Shown piece by piece: positions 1 through 8,073 of a stretch of DNA of 32,872 bases (its first letter is position 1; each line of letters begins with the position of its first letter). A program made the position numbers and the translations under genes. The notes under the pieces were generated by a model. It searched no databases and was not told the origin of the DNA. It was given only the letters and a program-made list of their open reading frames with translations. This DNA is from an uncultured Pseudomonadota bacterium (GTDB taxonomy: Bacteria > Pseudomonadota > Gammaproteobacteria > Steroidobacterales > Steroidobacteraceae), in the NCBI GenBank assembly GCA_903884235.1, contig CAISEB010000011.1, forward strand, positions 1 through 32,872, read 5' to 3'.

Positions 1-243
1 AGGACCGGAGTGGACAGATCTCTGGTGTACCGGTTATCACGCCAGTGGTATTGCCGGGTAGCTAAATCTGGAAGAGATTACCGCTGAAAGCATCTAAGCG
101 GGAAGCCCCCACCAAGATTAGTTCTCGCTGGGGACTTGATCCCCCTGAAGGGCCGTCGAAGACTACGACGTTGATAGGCTGGGTGTGTACGCGCAGTAAT
201 GCGTTTAGCTAACCAGTACTAATTGCCCGTGAGGCTTGACCAT
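1..243 (+). rRNA. rrl: 23S ribosomal RNA, 3' end (partial)
   Basis: This is the last ~240 nt of the large-subunit rRNA; the rest lies upstream of the window. Conserved 3'-terminal segments are readable: the 'ccgctgaaagcatctaagcg' stretch near 81-101, 'gaagactacgacgttgatag' near 158-177, and 'gctaaccagtactaatt' near 208-224 followed by 'gtgaggctt'. The exact 3' end is estimated by comparison with the E. coli terminus and may be off by a few bases. Confidence 0.97.
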
Positions 244-376
244 ATAGCCCCAAGCTGTCTGACAGCCTGGTGGCGGTTTCTAGAATTGCGACACCATTAG
301 ATAGTGTCTTCACGAATTTCCAGATTGCGGTGATCCGCGAGGGGCTTTGCCCCGGGCGAATCGCTGTTACAAGTTT
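244..376 (+). other. 23S-5S internal transcribed spacer
   Basis: About 130 nt separate the 23S end from 5S. No tRNA fold or open reading frame was found here. A small GC hairpin (ggggctttgcccc, 340-352) is the only obvious structure and may serve rRNA processing. The reading frame that starts in this spacer and runs on through 5S and hemH is a chance frame. Confidence 0.7.
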
Positions 377-493
377 TCCTGGCGGTCATAGCGAACGGGA
401 ACCACCCGATCCCATTCCGAACTCGGAAGTGAAAACGTTCTGCGCCGATGGTAGTGTGCCCTTCGGGCATGTGAGAGTAGGTCACTGCCAGGA
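377..493 (+). rRNA. rrf: 5S ribosomal RNA
   Basis: A 117-nt 5S rRNA. The termini pair (tcctggc at 377-383 with gccagga at 487-493). The body has the bacterial 5S signature: 'cccattccgaactcggaagt' around 411-430 and 'gcgccgatggtagtgtg' around 441-458, then a helix closed on 'cccttcgggc'. It sits in the usual position after 23S and is followed directly by a strong terminator, so it is probably the last gene of the rRNA operon. Confidence 0.96.
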
Positions 494-504
494 TCTAATT
501 GAAG

Positions 505-540
505 GCCCCGGAGACGAAAGTCTCCGGGGCTTTTCTCTTT
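505..540 (+). terminator. rRNA operon intrinsic terminator
   Basis: An 11-bp perfect stem, gccccggagac (505-515) with gtctccggggc (520-530), is closed by a GAAA tetraloop and followed by the T-rich run ttttctcttt (531-540). It lies 11 nt past 5S and ends the rRNA operon before hemH. Confidence 0.95.
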
Positions 541-561
541 GCGCGGCTATGATTCGGGGAC

Positions 562-1608
562 ATGCCCCGAGCGCTGCCGAGGAAGTCGATGGCCTGGTTC
601 CGTGGTGTCCCGCAGAGCACGCCCCCGTCGCCGGGGACGGGCGTGCTGCTCGTGAACCTCGGCACCCCGACGGCACCGAAGCCGGGCCCGATCCGCCGCT
701 ACCTCGGCCAGTTCCTCGGGGACCGACGCGTGGTCGAGGCGTGTCCCGCGTACTGGTACCCGCTGCTCTACGGCCCGATCCTGACCTTCCGGCCGCGCCG
801 AACCGCCAAGCTCTACGAGGCGATCTGGACCGAGGAAGGCTCGCCCCTGCTCGTGCACTCGCGCCGGCTTGCCGACGCCCTGCAGGCGAGGCTCGGCGAT
901 CCCGCGCACATCCGCGTCGAACTGGCGATGACCTACGGCGAACCGTCGGTCGGGGCCGCGATCGAGCGACTGCAGAACGCCGGGTTCTCGAAACTCGTGG
1001 TCCTGCCGCTCTATCCGCAGTATTCGGGCAGCACGACCGGCGCCGTGTGGGACATCGTCGCGAAGGAACTGAGCCACTGGCGCCGCGTGCCGGACCTCAA
1101 GTTCATCGCCGACTACCACGACTCACCGGCCTTCATCGCGGCGCTCGCGGACAGCGTGCGCGCGGCCTGGGCCGATGGCGGCCCCACCCACCTCGTCTTC
1201 TCGAACCACGGCGTCCCGGTCAAGTACGTCGAGCAGGGCGATCCTTACCAGGCGCAGGTCGAGCGCACGAATGCGCTGGTCGCCGCCGAGCTCGGGCTTG
1301 CCCCTGGCGAGTATTCCGGGTGCTTCCAGTCGCGGTTCGGTCCGACGATCTGGCTGCAGCCGTACACGGATGACCGCCTGCTCGAACTCGTCGCGGCGGG
1401 CACGAAGGCGGTCACGATCGTGACGCCCTCCTTCGCCGTCGACTGCCTCGAGACGATCGAGGAGATCGGCGTCGCCTCGCGCGAGAAGTTCCTGCACGCG
1501 GGCGGCGAGCGCTTCACGCTGGTCGCGCCGCTCAACGAGTCGGCCGCCCACGTCGAGGCGCTGAGCGCGGTCCTGGCCGCGGCCGGCGTGCCGGTGCCCG
1601 GCGCCTGA
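562..1608 (+). CDS. hemH: Ferrochelatase
   Basis: This enzyme inserts Fe2+ into protoporphyrin IX, the last step of protohaem synthesis. The 348-residue protein aligns along the family: 'GVLLVNLGTP' (27-36), 'MTYGEP' (123-128), 'LPLYPQYSGSTTG' (148-160), the motif with the metal-binding His 'FSNHGVP' (His216) and the C-terminal 'VDCLETIEEI' with the conserved acidic residues (293-302). E. coli HemH is about 320 residues, so the N-terminus may be over-long. An ATG at 589 (Met10), preceded by gaggaag at 579-585, is an alternative start giving 339 residues. The gene lies just behind the rRNA terminator and needs its own promoter. The supply of haem matters in a genome encoding the large cytochromes at the other end of this window. 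The family call is secure; only the start is in doubt. Confidence 0.96.
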   Translation: MPRALPRKSMAWFRGVPQSTPPSPGTGVLLVNLGTPTAPKPGPIRRYLGQFLGDRRVVEACPAYWYPLLYGPILTFRPRRTAKLYEAIWTEEGSPLLVHSRRLADALQARLGDPAHIRVELAMTYGEPSVGAAIERLQNAGFSKLVVLPLYPQYSGSTTGAVWDIVAKELSHWRRVPDLKFIADYHDSPAFIAALADSVRAAWADGGPTHLVFSNHGVPVKYVEQGDPYQAQVERTNALVAAELGLAPGEYSGCFQSRFGPTIWLQPYTDDRLLELVAAGTKAVTIVTPSFAVDCLETIEEIGVASREKFLHAGGERFTLVAPLNESAAHVEALSAVLAAAGVPVPGA

Positions 1609-1662
1609 TCCCGACGGGCGAGGCCCCGTCGATGCTAGACTTGCGCCCGCCGCGGGGGCCGC

Positions 1663-2316
1663 ATGCTCGAACTCGCCGTCAAGACCCTGGTCGCCTACCT
1701 GCTCGGCTCCCTGATGGGTGCGCTGATCCTCGGTGCATTCCGCGGGGTCGACATCCGCACGCAGGGCAGCGGCAATGCGGGCGGCACCAACGCGCTGCGC
1801 ACGCAGGGCAAGGCGTTCGCGCTCGGCGTGATCGTCATCGACGTCGCGAAGGGCTGGTTCGCGGCGGCGATCCTGCCGGCCCTCGCGCTGCCGGGCCTCG
1901 CCGCCGACCCCGCGCTCGCCCGCGACTGGCTCGCCGTCGCCTGTGCGATGGCCGCGACCGCGGGCCACGTCTGGCCGGTCTGGTTTGAGTTCCGCGGCGG
2001 CAAGGGCGCGGCGACCGTGATCGGCGTGATCCTCGGCATCGCCCCAACGCTCCTGCCCGCGCTGCTCGGCGTCTGGCTCCTCGTCGTGATGATCACCGGC
2101 TTCGTCGGACTCGGCACGATGCTCGGCGTCGCGGCGCTGCCGGTCGCGATCCTGCTGCGCTCGCCCGCCGACCCGGCGCTGCTGGCGTTCGCGGTGGTGA
2201 TCGCCGCCTTCGTCGTCTACACGCATCGCAGCAACATCCAGCGGATGCTCGCCGGCAACGAGAACCGCGCGCGCAAGCTCTGGCTCGTCGGCCGCCTGCG
2301 GGCGCGCGCGGGATGA
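1663..2316 (+). CDS. plsY: Acyl-phosphate:glycerol-3-phosphate acyltransferase PlsY
   Basis: PlsY is an integral inner-membrane enzyme that transfers an acyl group from acyl-phosphate to sn-glycerol 3-phosphate, giving lysophosphatidate, the first committed step of phospholipid synthesis. The 217-residue protein carries the three family motifs: 'GSGNAGGTN' (35-43), 'RGGKGAAT' (111-118) and 'HRSNIQRML' with 'GNENR' (188-202). Several hydrophobic segments alternate with these motifs. The length is close to that of other PlsY proteins. Its stop overlaps the birA start (ATGA at 2313-2316), so the two are probably translationally coupled, although their jobs are unrelated. A G-rich stretch just before the ATG may act as a weak ribosome-binding site. 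Confidence 0.96.
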   Translation: MLELAVKTLVAYLLGSLMGALILGAFRGVDIRTQGSGNAGGTNALRTQGKAFALGVIVIDVAKGWFAAAILPALALPGLAADPALARDWLAVACAMAATAGHVWPVWFEFRGGKGAATVIGVILGIAPTLLPALLGVWLLVVMITGFVGLGTMLGVAALPVAILLRSPADPALLAFAVVIAAFVVYTHRSNIQRMLAGNENRARKLWLVGRLRARAG

Positions 2317-3296
2317 CGCGCCGGGCCGCGCTCGTCGGGCTGCTCGCCGACGGCGGGCTGCACAGCGGCGAGGTGCTCGCCGCCGAGCTCGGCGTGACCC
2401 GCGCCGCGATCGCGAAGCAGGTGCAGTCGCTGGCCGCCTGGGGCCTCGCGGTCGACGCCATCCCGCGCCGTGGCTACCGGCTCGCGACGCCCCTCGAACT
2501 ACTCGACGCCGCCCGGATCGAGGCACGGCTCGCACCCGCGACCCGCGCGCGCGGCGGCGCGATCGCGCTCCATGAGCAGCTCGAGTCCACCAATTCGCAC
2601 CTGCTCGCAGAGCCGGCGCCGGCCGCCGGTGCGTTCCGCGCCTGCCTCGCGGAATACCAGAGCGCCGGGCGCGGCCGCCGCGGCCGGCGCTGGCTCGCGC
2701 CGTACGGCAGCGGGCTGTGCCTCAGCTTCGCCTGGCTCTACGAGACGCCGCCGGCCGACCTCGGCGCGCTCAGCCTCGCCGCCGGCGTCGCGGTGCTGCG
2801 CGCGCTCGCGACCCAGGGCATCGGCGGGCTGCAGCTGAAATGGCCCAATGACATCCACCGTGGTGGCGGCAAGCTCGGCGGCATCCTGTCGGAGCTGCGC
2901 TTCGAGGCGGCGGGACCCGCCCACGTCGTGATCGGCCTCGGCCTCAACGTGCACCTGCCGGCGGGACTCGCCGCCGCGGTCGCACGGGAGGGCGGCGTGC
3001 CGCCGGCGGACCTCGCCGATGCCGGGCCGCCGTCGCGCAATGCGCTCGCCGCGGCGATCCTCGATGCGCTGGCCGAAGTCGCCGCGGGGTTCGGGGCGGA
3101 GGGCCTGCGACCGTACGCGGCCGAATGGCGCGCCGCCGACGTGCTGCTCGATCGCGCGGTCCACGTGCACGGACCGGCCGGCGTGCGCGACGGCATCGCG
3201 CGCGGGATCGACCCGCACGGCGGGCTGCGGGTCCAGTTCGGGGACGCCATCGAGTCCCTGACTGCGGGCGACATCTCGCTGCGGGCGGTCGCCTGA
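2313..3296 (+). CDS. birA: Bifunctional biotin-[acetyl-CoA-carboxylase] ligase / biotin operon repressor
   Basis: BirA makes biotinyl-5'-AMP and attaches biotin to the carrier protein of acetyl-CoA carboxylase. The 327-residue protein starts with a winged-helix domain (about residues 5-58, including 'LGVTRAAIAKQVQSLAAWGL'), so it is the two-domain type that can also repress biotin genes. The catalytic part has the biotinyl-AMP loop 'GRGRRGRRW' (119-127), 'KWPND' (176-180) with 'GKLGGIL' (186-192), and 'GLGLNV' (208-213). A small C-terminal domain follows. It overlaps plsY by ATGA upstream, and its stop TGA shares the A at 3296 with the ATG of the next gene. No biotin operon operator was identified in the window, so the repressor role rests on domain content. 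Confidence 0.96.
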   Translation: MTRRAALVGLLADGGLHSGEVLAAELGVTRAAIAKQVQSLAAWGLAVDAIPRRGYRLATPLELLDAARIEARLAPATRARGGAIALHEQLESTNSHLLAEPAPAAGAFRACLAEYQSAGRGRRGRRWLAPYGSGLCLSFAWLYETPPADLGALSLAAGVAVLRALATQGIGGLQLKWPNDIHRGGGKLGGILSELRFEAAGPAHVVIGLGLNVHLPAGLAAAVAREGGVPPADLADAGPPSRNALAAAILDALAEVAAGFGAEGLRPYAAEWRAADVLLDRAVHVHGPAGVRDGIARGIDPHGGLRVQFGDAIESLTAGDISLRAVA

Positions 3297-4009
3297 TGCT
3301 GCTGGTCGACGCCAGCGGCGGGATGCTGCGCCACGCGCGGCTCGCCGGCGGTGCGCTGACGCAGCTCGGCTCGGCGCCGCATCGTGGCATCGAGCCCGAC
3401 GAATGGGATGCCGCGCTCGGCTCGCTCGCCCCGGCGCCGCGGCGGGTGCTGGTCGCCAACGGCTCGGGCGGCGGATTTGCGCTGCGCTTCGCGGAGTGGG
3501 TCGAGCGGCGCTGGGGTGTCGTCGCCGAATTTCCGGCCGCGGCCGCGGGGCTGTCCGTGGATCGCTGGCTCAGCCTCGTCGGCGCGCGCGCGCGCGCGGC
3601 CGGGCCGTTCGTCGTCGTCGTCGCGGGGCCCGCGTTCAGCGTCGACCTCGTCGATGCGGGCGGCCGCCATCGCGGCGGCTATCGGATCCCCGGTGAGCGC
3701 CTGATGCGCGAAGTGCTGCACGCGCAGACCAGCGGCGTCGCCGCCGCGGCGCTGCTCGACGGGCCGGAAGTGCAGGGCGCCTTCGGCGTGACGACCGCCG
3801 GCGCCGTGCAGCAGGGTGCGCGCCTCGCGCTCGCGGCGCTGGTCGAACGACTCGTCGTGCGCCTCGCGGGAGACGGCGCCGGGGCGCGCGTGCTCCTCAC
3901 CGGCGCCGGCGGGCGCGACGTCGCCTCGCTTGTCGATCATCCCGCGGAAGTCGTGCCCGATCTCGTGCTGGAAGGCCTCGCGCGGGTCGCGCAGGGCGGT
4001 GCGCCATGA
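3296..4009 (+). CDS. CoaX-like (type III pantothenate kinase family) protein, probably catalytically altered
   Basis: CoaX enzymes phosphorylate pantothenate in the first step of coenzyme A synthesis. The 237-residue protein matches them in length and in several places: 'LSVDRWLSLVGAR' (86-98) for the usual G-x-DRW segment, 'SVDLVDAGGRHRGGYRIPG' (115-133) for the D-x-V...GG-x-I-x-PG segment, 'VQQGA' (171-175) and 'LLTGAGG' (200-206). The position after birA and before a SPOR-type gene is also that of coaX in many gammaproteobacteria. Key residues differ. The N-terminal phosphate loop, usually D-x-GN-(T/S), reads 'DASGG' (5-9), and the segment usually containing the catalytic Asp (D-L-GTA) reads 'VAGPA' (109-113), so the Asp is Val. 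The ATG at 3296 overlaps the birA stop. Whether this protein still has kinase activity is uncertain, so no gene symbol is given. Confidence 0.8.
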   Translation: MLLVDASGGMLRHARLAGGALTQLGSAPHRGIEPDEWDAALGSLAPAPRRVLVANGSGGGFALRFAEWVERRWGVVAEFPAAAAGLSVDRWLSLVGARARAAGPFVVVVAGPAFSVDLVDAGGRHRGGYRIPGERLMREVLHAQTSGVAAAALLDGPEVQGAFGVTTAGAVQQGARLALAALVERLVVRLAGDGAGARVLLTGAGGRDVASLVDHPAEVVPDLVLEGLARVAQGGAP

Positions 4010-4728
4010 AGCGCTGGATCGCCGGCCTCGTCTTCGCCAACGTCGCGGTCTACGCCTACCTGCACCTCGTCGCGCCGCCGCCGCCGCCACCCGCGCCAGC
4101 GCCGGCGCCCCATCCGCTGCGACTCGCCGGCGAGCCGGTCGCCGCGGCCGCGACGCCGGCGTGCCGCAGCATCGGTCCGCTGCACGACGCCGACGTCGCC
4201 CAGCTCGTCGCCGACTGGCTGAAGGGGGCGAAGCGCACCGCGACCGAGCGCACGGTCGAGGCCGCGGCGCCGCCGTCCTACTGGGTCATCACCACGCGCA
4301 AGTCCGCCGCCCTCGCGCTCAGGCTCGTGCAGCAGCTGCGCGCGGCGGGCGTCTCCGACGTCGAGGCCGTGCCGCCGGACGTGCCGGACGGCGAGACGCG
4401 CGTCTCGCTCGGCGTGTACACCGAGCGCGCGCGTGCCGAGCGCCGCATCCTCGACCTGAAGGGCTATTCGCTGGCGCCGACCATCGTCGAGCAGCCGCGC
4501 CGCGCGATGCAGTGGTGGCTCGACGTGGAGCCGGCAGCCGATGGGGCGCAGGTCGACGTCGCGGCACTGCAGCGCGCGGTTCCCGCCGCCGCGGGTGTCG
4601 CGCTCGGGCCGTGCGTGCTGTCGCTGCCGCCGGCCGATGCGATGCCGGACACGCCGGACTCGAAGCCAGCGCCCGCACCGGGTGCGCCGGCGGCGCCACC
4701 GCCGAAGAAGCCCGCCGCCGCCGCCTGA
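4006..4728 (+). CDS. Membrane-anchored protein with SPOR-like domain
   Basis: A 240-residue protein. Residues 1-23 form a signal anchor ('MKRWIAGLVFANVAVYAYLHLV') followed by a Pro/Ala-rich linker (about 24-50). A central region (about 87-165, 'YWVITTRKSAALALRLVQQLRAAGV' to 'ILDLKGYSLAPTIVEQ') resembles SPOR domains, which bind denuded septal peptidoglycan. A Pro/Ala/Lys-rich low-complexity tail ends the protein. The domain call rests on the pattern of two short alpha/beta repeats with 'V-x-LGVYTERARAERR', and on the gene position after coaX, where SPOR proteins commonly occur. It overlaps the preceding gene by ATGA at 4006-4009. A role in the cell envelope or division is likely but not shown. 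Confidence 0.75.
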   Translation: MKRWIAGLVFANVAVYAYLHLVAPPPPPPAPAPAPHPLRLAGEPVAAAATPACRSIGPLHDADVAQLVADWLKGAKRTATERTVEAAAPPSYWVITTRKSAALALRLVQQLRAAGVSDVEAVPPDVPDGETRVSLGVYTERARAERRILDLKGYSLAPTIVEQPRRAMQWWLDVEPAADGAQVDVAALQRAVPAAAGVALGPCVLSLPPADAMPDTPDSKPAPAPGAPAAPPPKKPAAAA

Positions 4729-4770
4729 TCCGGCCCGTGCAGCGCATCCGCGCGGGCATGTCGATTCAAA

Positions 4771-4777
4771 AGGGAGA
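4771..4777 (+). promoter_or_regulatory. Ribosome-binding site fixing the S9 peptidase start
   Basis: The sequence agggaga lies 4 nt before the ATG at 4782. It singles out this start over the long open frame upstream, and the signal peptide begins exactly there. Confidence 0.7.
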
Positions 4778-4781
4778 GATC

Positions 4782-6815
4782 ATGCCGAGGAAGTTCCGCC
4801 GGATCCGGGTCATCGCGGGCGCCTGTGTGGTGCTGCTCGGCTTCGCGCTGGCCGTCGCGCCCGTGCATGCTCGCACCCTCGTGCCCGAGGACACGCTGCA
4901 ATTCGCGGAGGTCTCCGAGCCCCAGCTGTCGCCGGATGGCCGCACGGTCGCGTACCTCGTCACGACGGCGCATGCCGAGGAGGACACGCTGGCGCCGGCG
5001 CTGTGGATGGTCGACTGGGACGGCGGCACGCCGCTCGAGCTGACGCGAACGCTGAAGGACGTCGCGGCGCCCCGCTGGAGCCCGGACGGCCTCACGCTCG
5101 CGCTGCTCGCGACGCCGGGCGGTGCCAGACACGTGCAGCTGCTGCTGCTCGACCGCCGCGGCGGCGAGCCGCGCACGCTGACGCACGTCGCGGGCGACAT
5201 CGACGACTACGCCTGGTCGCCCGACGGCCGGCGCCTCGTCGTCGCGATGCACGGCGAGGAGGCCCCGGCGGCGGGCAAGGTGCCACGGCCGATCGTGCTC
5301 GGCGCGCTGCACTTCAAGGAAGACGTAGAGGGCTACCTGCCGGCCGACGCCCTCTCGCACCTCTATCTCGTCGATGCCCTGACTGGCGTCGTCGAGCCGC
5401 TCACCGTCGCCGACGCGGCGCACGATTCGGGACCCGCCTGGTCGGCCGACGGACAGCGCATCGCGTTCGTGCGTGGCCGCGAGCACGGCGCGGATGCCGA
5501 CAACATGCAGGACGTGATGGTCGTCGACGCTCGCGCCGGCGCCGTCGCGCGTCGCCTCGCGCGCGTGCCCGCGCCGAACGTCCAGAAGCTGCAGTGGTTG
5601 CGCGACGGCAGCGCGCTCGTGCTGTCGGTGGGCGAGACGGCGGCCCTGTCCGCGTACCGTTCCGACCGGCTCGGCGTCCTCGCCCTCGTCGGCGGCGAGG
5701 TCCGCGTGCCGGCGGGCATGCCGGATCGCGCGGTGACGCCGTACGCGCTCGCGGGCGATGGCCGCTACGCGCAGGTGCTCGTCGAGGACGACCTGCATGC
5801 GTACCCGGCACGGCTGCCGCTCGGCGGGGGTGCGCTCGAGCGGACCTGGCGCGGGCCCGAGGTCGTCACCGCGGCTGCGCAGGCCGCGGGCCACACCGTC
5901 GTGCTCGCGACTAGCGACGCCTCGCCGCCCGAACTGTACGCGCTCGACAAGGGAACGCTGCGCCCGCTCACGCACCATAACGACGCGCTGTTCGCGGACC
6001 TGACGCTCGGCGCCGTCGAGGAGCTGCGCTTCCGGAGTGCCGACGGCACCGACGTCCACGGGGTGCTCGTCAAGCCGCCGGGGTTCGTCGCCGGCCGGCG
6101 CTATCCGACGGTCGTGTGGATCCATGGCGGCCCGCAGGGCGAGGACGAGCACTCGCTGTCGCTCGGGGTGTATTCGCCGGAGATGAAGCGCCAGCTGCTG
6201 GCCGCGGCGGGCTACGTCGTGCTTGGCATCAACTACCGCGGCAGCAGTGGCCGCGGCGCGGCGTTCCAGTCGGCGATCGCGGGCCACTGGTGCGGCAAGG
6301 AAGTGGCGGACCTGAACGCCGGGGTCGATGCGGCGATCGCGGCAGGACTCGTGGATCCCGACCGGCTCGGGGTCGGCGGCTGGAGCTACGGTGGCATCCT
6401 CACCGACTGCCTGGTCGTCGACTCGACGCGCTGGAAAGCCGGGGTCAGCGGCGCGGGCAGCGGCAACCAGCTGTCGATGTACGGCACCGACGAGTACATC
6501 CACCAGTACAACGCCGAGCTGCCGCCGCCCTGGCGGGACCTGCAGGCGTGGGTCGAGGTGTCGGCGCCGTTCTTCCATGCCGACCGGATCCGCACGCCGG
6601 TGCTGTTCGTCGGCGGCCAGAAGGACTTCAACGTGCCGATCGCCGGCGGCGAGCAGATGTACGCGGCGCTGCGCACGCTCGGCGTGCCGAGCGCGCTCGT
6701 CGTCTACCCCGACCAGTTCCACATCTTCACCCGGCCGAGCTACGTGGTGGATTTCGAGCAGCGCATGCTCGCCTGGTACGCCCGGTACCTCGCGCCCGCG
6801 GTGCCCACACGCTAG
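4782..6815 (+). CDS. Secreted S9 family prolyl oligopeptidase / dipeptidyl-peptidase-like serine peptidase
   Basis: A 677-residue exported peptidase. Residues 1-30 are a signal peptide (basic start, hydrophobic 'VIAGACVVLLGFALAVA', then 'VHA' before the probable cut). The N-terminal part (about 35-400) is a beta-propeller with TolB/WD40-like blades ('SPDGRTVAYL', 'WSPDGLTLALL', 'WSPDGRRLVVAM', 'WSADGQRIAFV'). The C-terminal alpha/beta-hydrolase domain holds the catalytic triad: Ser535 in 'GGWSYGG', Asp615 in 'GQKDFNVP' and His647 in 'DQFHIF', with the oxyanion segment 'VWIHGGPQG' before it. The open frame extends upstream into the preceding gene, but the ribosome-binding site and signal peptide set the start at 4782. 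Family members cleave short peptides, often after Pro or Ala; the exact specificity cannot be read here. Confidence 0.92.
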   Translation: MPRKFRRIRVIAGACVVLLGFALAVAPVHARTLVPEDTLQFAEVSEPQLSPDGRTVAYLVTTAHAEEDTLAPALWMVDWDGGTPLELTRTLKDVAAPRWSPDGLTLALLATPGGARHVQLLLLDRRGGEPRTLTHVAGDIDDYAWSPDGRRLVVAMHGEEAPAAGKVPRPIVLGALHFKEDVEGYLPADALSHLYLVDALTGVVEPLTVADAAHDSGPAWSADGQRIAFVRGREHGADADNMQDVMVVDARAGAVARRLARVPAPNVQKLQWLRDGSALVLSVGETAALSAYRSDRLGVLALVGGEVRVPAGMPDRAVTPYALAGDGRYAQVLVEDDLHAYPARLPLGGGALERTWRGPEVVTAAAQAAGHTVVLATSDASPPELYALDKGTLRPLTHHNDALFADLTLGAVEELRFRSADGTDVHGVLVKPPGFVAGRRYPTVVWIHGGPQGEDEHSLSLGVYSPEMKRQLLAAAGYVVLGINYRGSSGRGAAFQSAIAGHWCGKEVADLNAGVDAAIAAGLVDPDRLGVGGWSYGGILTDCLVVDSTRWKAGVSGAGSGNQLSMYGTDEYIHQYNAELPPPWRDLQAWVEVSAPFFHADRIRTPVLFVGGQKDFNVPIAGGEQMYAALRTLGVPSALVVYPDQFHIFTRPSYVVDFEQRMLAWYARYLAPAVPTR

Positions 6816-6848
6816 GATCGGGGCTCCACCCCTCGCAACGGACCGCCG

Positions 6849-7814
6849 ATGGATGAAGTATTCGCACGCCGGGACGTCATCGACGCCCCGACCCTGAAGC
6901 GGCTGTGCGCGCCGTCGGACCTGAAGGGCGCCGTGCAGACGCTGTCGCACCTGGGCGCGCTCGGCGTCACGGGAACCGCGCTCTCGGCGACGTGGGGCAG
7001 CGCGTGGGCGATCCTGCCGTTCATGGTGCACGGCGCGCTGCTCAACTTCCTGTATGCGGGCCAGCACGAGCTCAGCCACTGGACGGTGTTCCAGACGCGT
7101 GCGCTCAACGAGTGGGTCGGCCGGCTGTTCGGCTTCGTGCTGTTCTACCCGCGCACCTTCGACCAGGTGCAGCACGTCGCGCACCACCGGTTCACGCAGG
7201 ACTGGGCCCGCGACGGCGAGCTCGCGCGCGAGCGCTACACGCTCGGCTCCTACCTGCTGTGGATGACCGGCGTCACGTACTGGTACACGCGCTGGCGCCG
7301 CATCGCGCGATTCGCCGCCGGCATCGTCACCGAGCCCTACCTGCCGGCGCAGCGACGCGGGGAGTTCGTGCTCGAGGCGCGCCTGCACGTCGCCGGCTAC
7401 GCGGCGATCGCGGCGCTCTCGGTCGCCGCCCACAGCGCGCTCGCCCTCGAGCTGTGGCTCGCGCCGATGCTGGCGATGAAGTTCATGCACCAGCTGCAGA
7501 ACACGATCGAGCACCTCGGGCTGCCGCACGAGCCGAACGTGCTCGCCAACACGCGCAGCACGCGCACCAACGCGCTGATGCGCTGGGCCTGCTGGCAGAT
7601 GCAGTACCACACGGCGCACCACGCATTCCCGGGCGTGCCGTTCCATCGACTGCGGGAACTCGACGACCTGATCTTCGCGAGGCGCGGCGCCCGGGCGCCA
7701 TCGATGACGTACCTCGGGTTCCAGCTCGCGGTGCTGCGCGCGTTCTCGGGCGGGCGCGGCGAGGCGGACTATCCGGACGACGCCACCTGGATCGCCGATC
7801 CCGTCCACGACTGA
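6849..7814 (+). CDS. Membrane fatty acid desaturase family protein
   Basis: A 321-residue integral membrane di-iron protein of the fatty acid desaturase/hydroxylase superfamily. The histidine boxes that bind the di-iron centre are present: 'HELSH' (73-77), 'HVAHH' (109-113) and 'HTAHH' (254-258), with additional histidines in 'HQLQNTIEHLGLPHE' (214-228). Hydrophobic stretches around 35-70, 92-100, 132-146 and 183-210 fit the usual membrane segments. The substrate (acyl lipid, sterol, carotenoid or other) cannot be decided from the sequence. It lies 33 nt after the S9 peptidase gene and could be read with it. A hairpin directly follows its stop codon. Confidence 0.88.
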   Translation: MDEVFARRDVIDAPTLKRLCAPSDLKGAVQTLSHLGALGVTGTALSATWGSAWAILPFMVHGALLNFLYAGQHELSHWTVFQTRALNEWVGRLFGFVLFYPRTFDQVQHVAHHRFTQDWARDGELARERYTLGSYLLWMTGVTYWYTRWRRIARFAAGIVTEPYLPAQRRGEFVLEARLHVAGYAAIAALSVAAHSALALELWLAPMLAMKFMHQLQNTIEHLGLPHEPNVLANTRSTRTNALMRWACWQMQYHTAHHAFPGVPFHRLRELDDLIFARRGARAPSMTYLGFQLAVLRAFSGGRGEADYPDDATWIADPVHD

Positions 7815-7837
7815 GCGCCTGAAGGTCCACCAGGCGC
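7815..7837 (+). terminator. Hairpin directly after the desaturase stop codon
   Basis: A 7-bp perfect stem, gcgcctg (7815-7821) with caggcgc (7831-7837), begins on the base after the TGA. No T-run follows, so it is a weak terminator or an mRNA 3'-end stabiliser. The rest of 7838-7998 shows no gene. Confidence 0.4.
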
Positions 7838-7998
7838 CCTCGGCGATGGGCCGTCCCTGCGTGCCGGGGCGGCGCCATGAGCGCCAGCTCGCCGATCGAG
7901 CGGTGCCGTGCCCGCCGACGCCCGCCAGGCCGGACGCGGCCCGCGTCCGATGGAGCGCTCGGCAGGAATCCCCTATGCTTGCGCGGCGGACGGGCCGA

Positions 7999-8073
7999 GC
8001 CGGGTTAGCACAGCGGTAGTGCAGCGGTTTTGTAAACCGAAGGTCGGGAGTTCGATCCTCTCACCCGGCACCA
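7999..8073 (+). tRNA. tRNA-Thr (anticodon TGT)
   Basis: A 75-nt tRNA with CCA encoded. The acceptor stem gccgggt (7999-8005) pairs with acccggc (8063-8069), then A and CCA. The D arm is gcac/gtgc and the T arm is gggag-ttcgatc-ctctc. The anticodon loop tttgtaa gives anticodon TGT, reading ACA (Thr). The outermost anticodon-stem pair is a G-A mismatch. Most of the sequence matches the standard bacterial tRNA-Thr(TGT) pattern. Confidence 0.95.

Noticed and set aside
270-1373. Long + strand frame across the rRNA spacer, 5S rRNA and hemH
   Set aside because: It runs through a structural RNA and a terminator and lies out of frame inside hemH. Its Arg/Pro/Ala-rich translation matches no known protein pattern.
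3816-4781. N-terminal extension of the S9 peptidase frame by 322 codons
   Set aside because: The extension overlaps the CoaX-like and SPOR genes and is Arg/Ala-rich. The signal peptide and ribosome-binding site place the start at 4782.
4464-7808. Minus-strand frame of over 1100 codons opposite the S9 peptidase and desaturase
   Set aside because: Codon position GC bias in GC-rich DNA makes long antisense frames common. The + strand genes have catalytic motifs, signal peptide and ribosome-binding site; this frame has only low-complexity Arg/Asp/Val-rich sequence.
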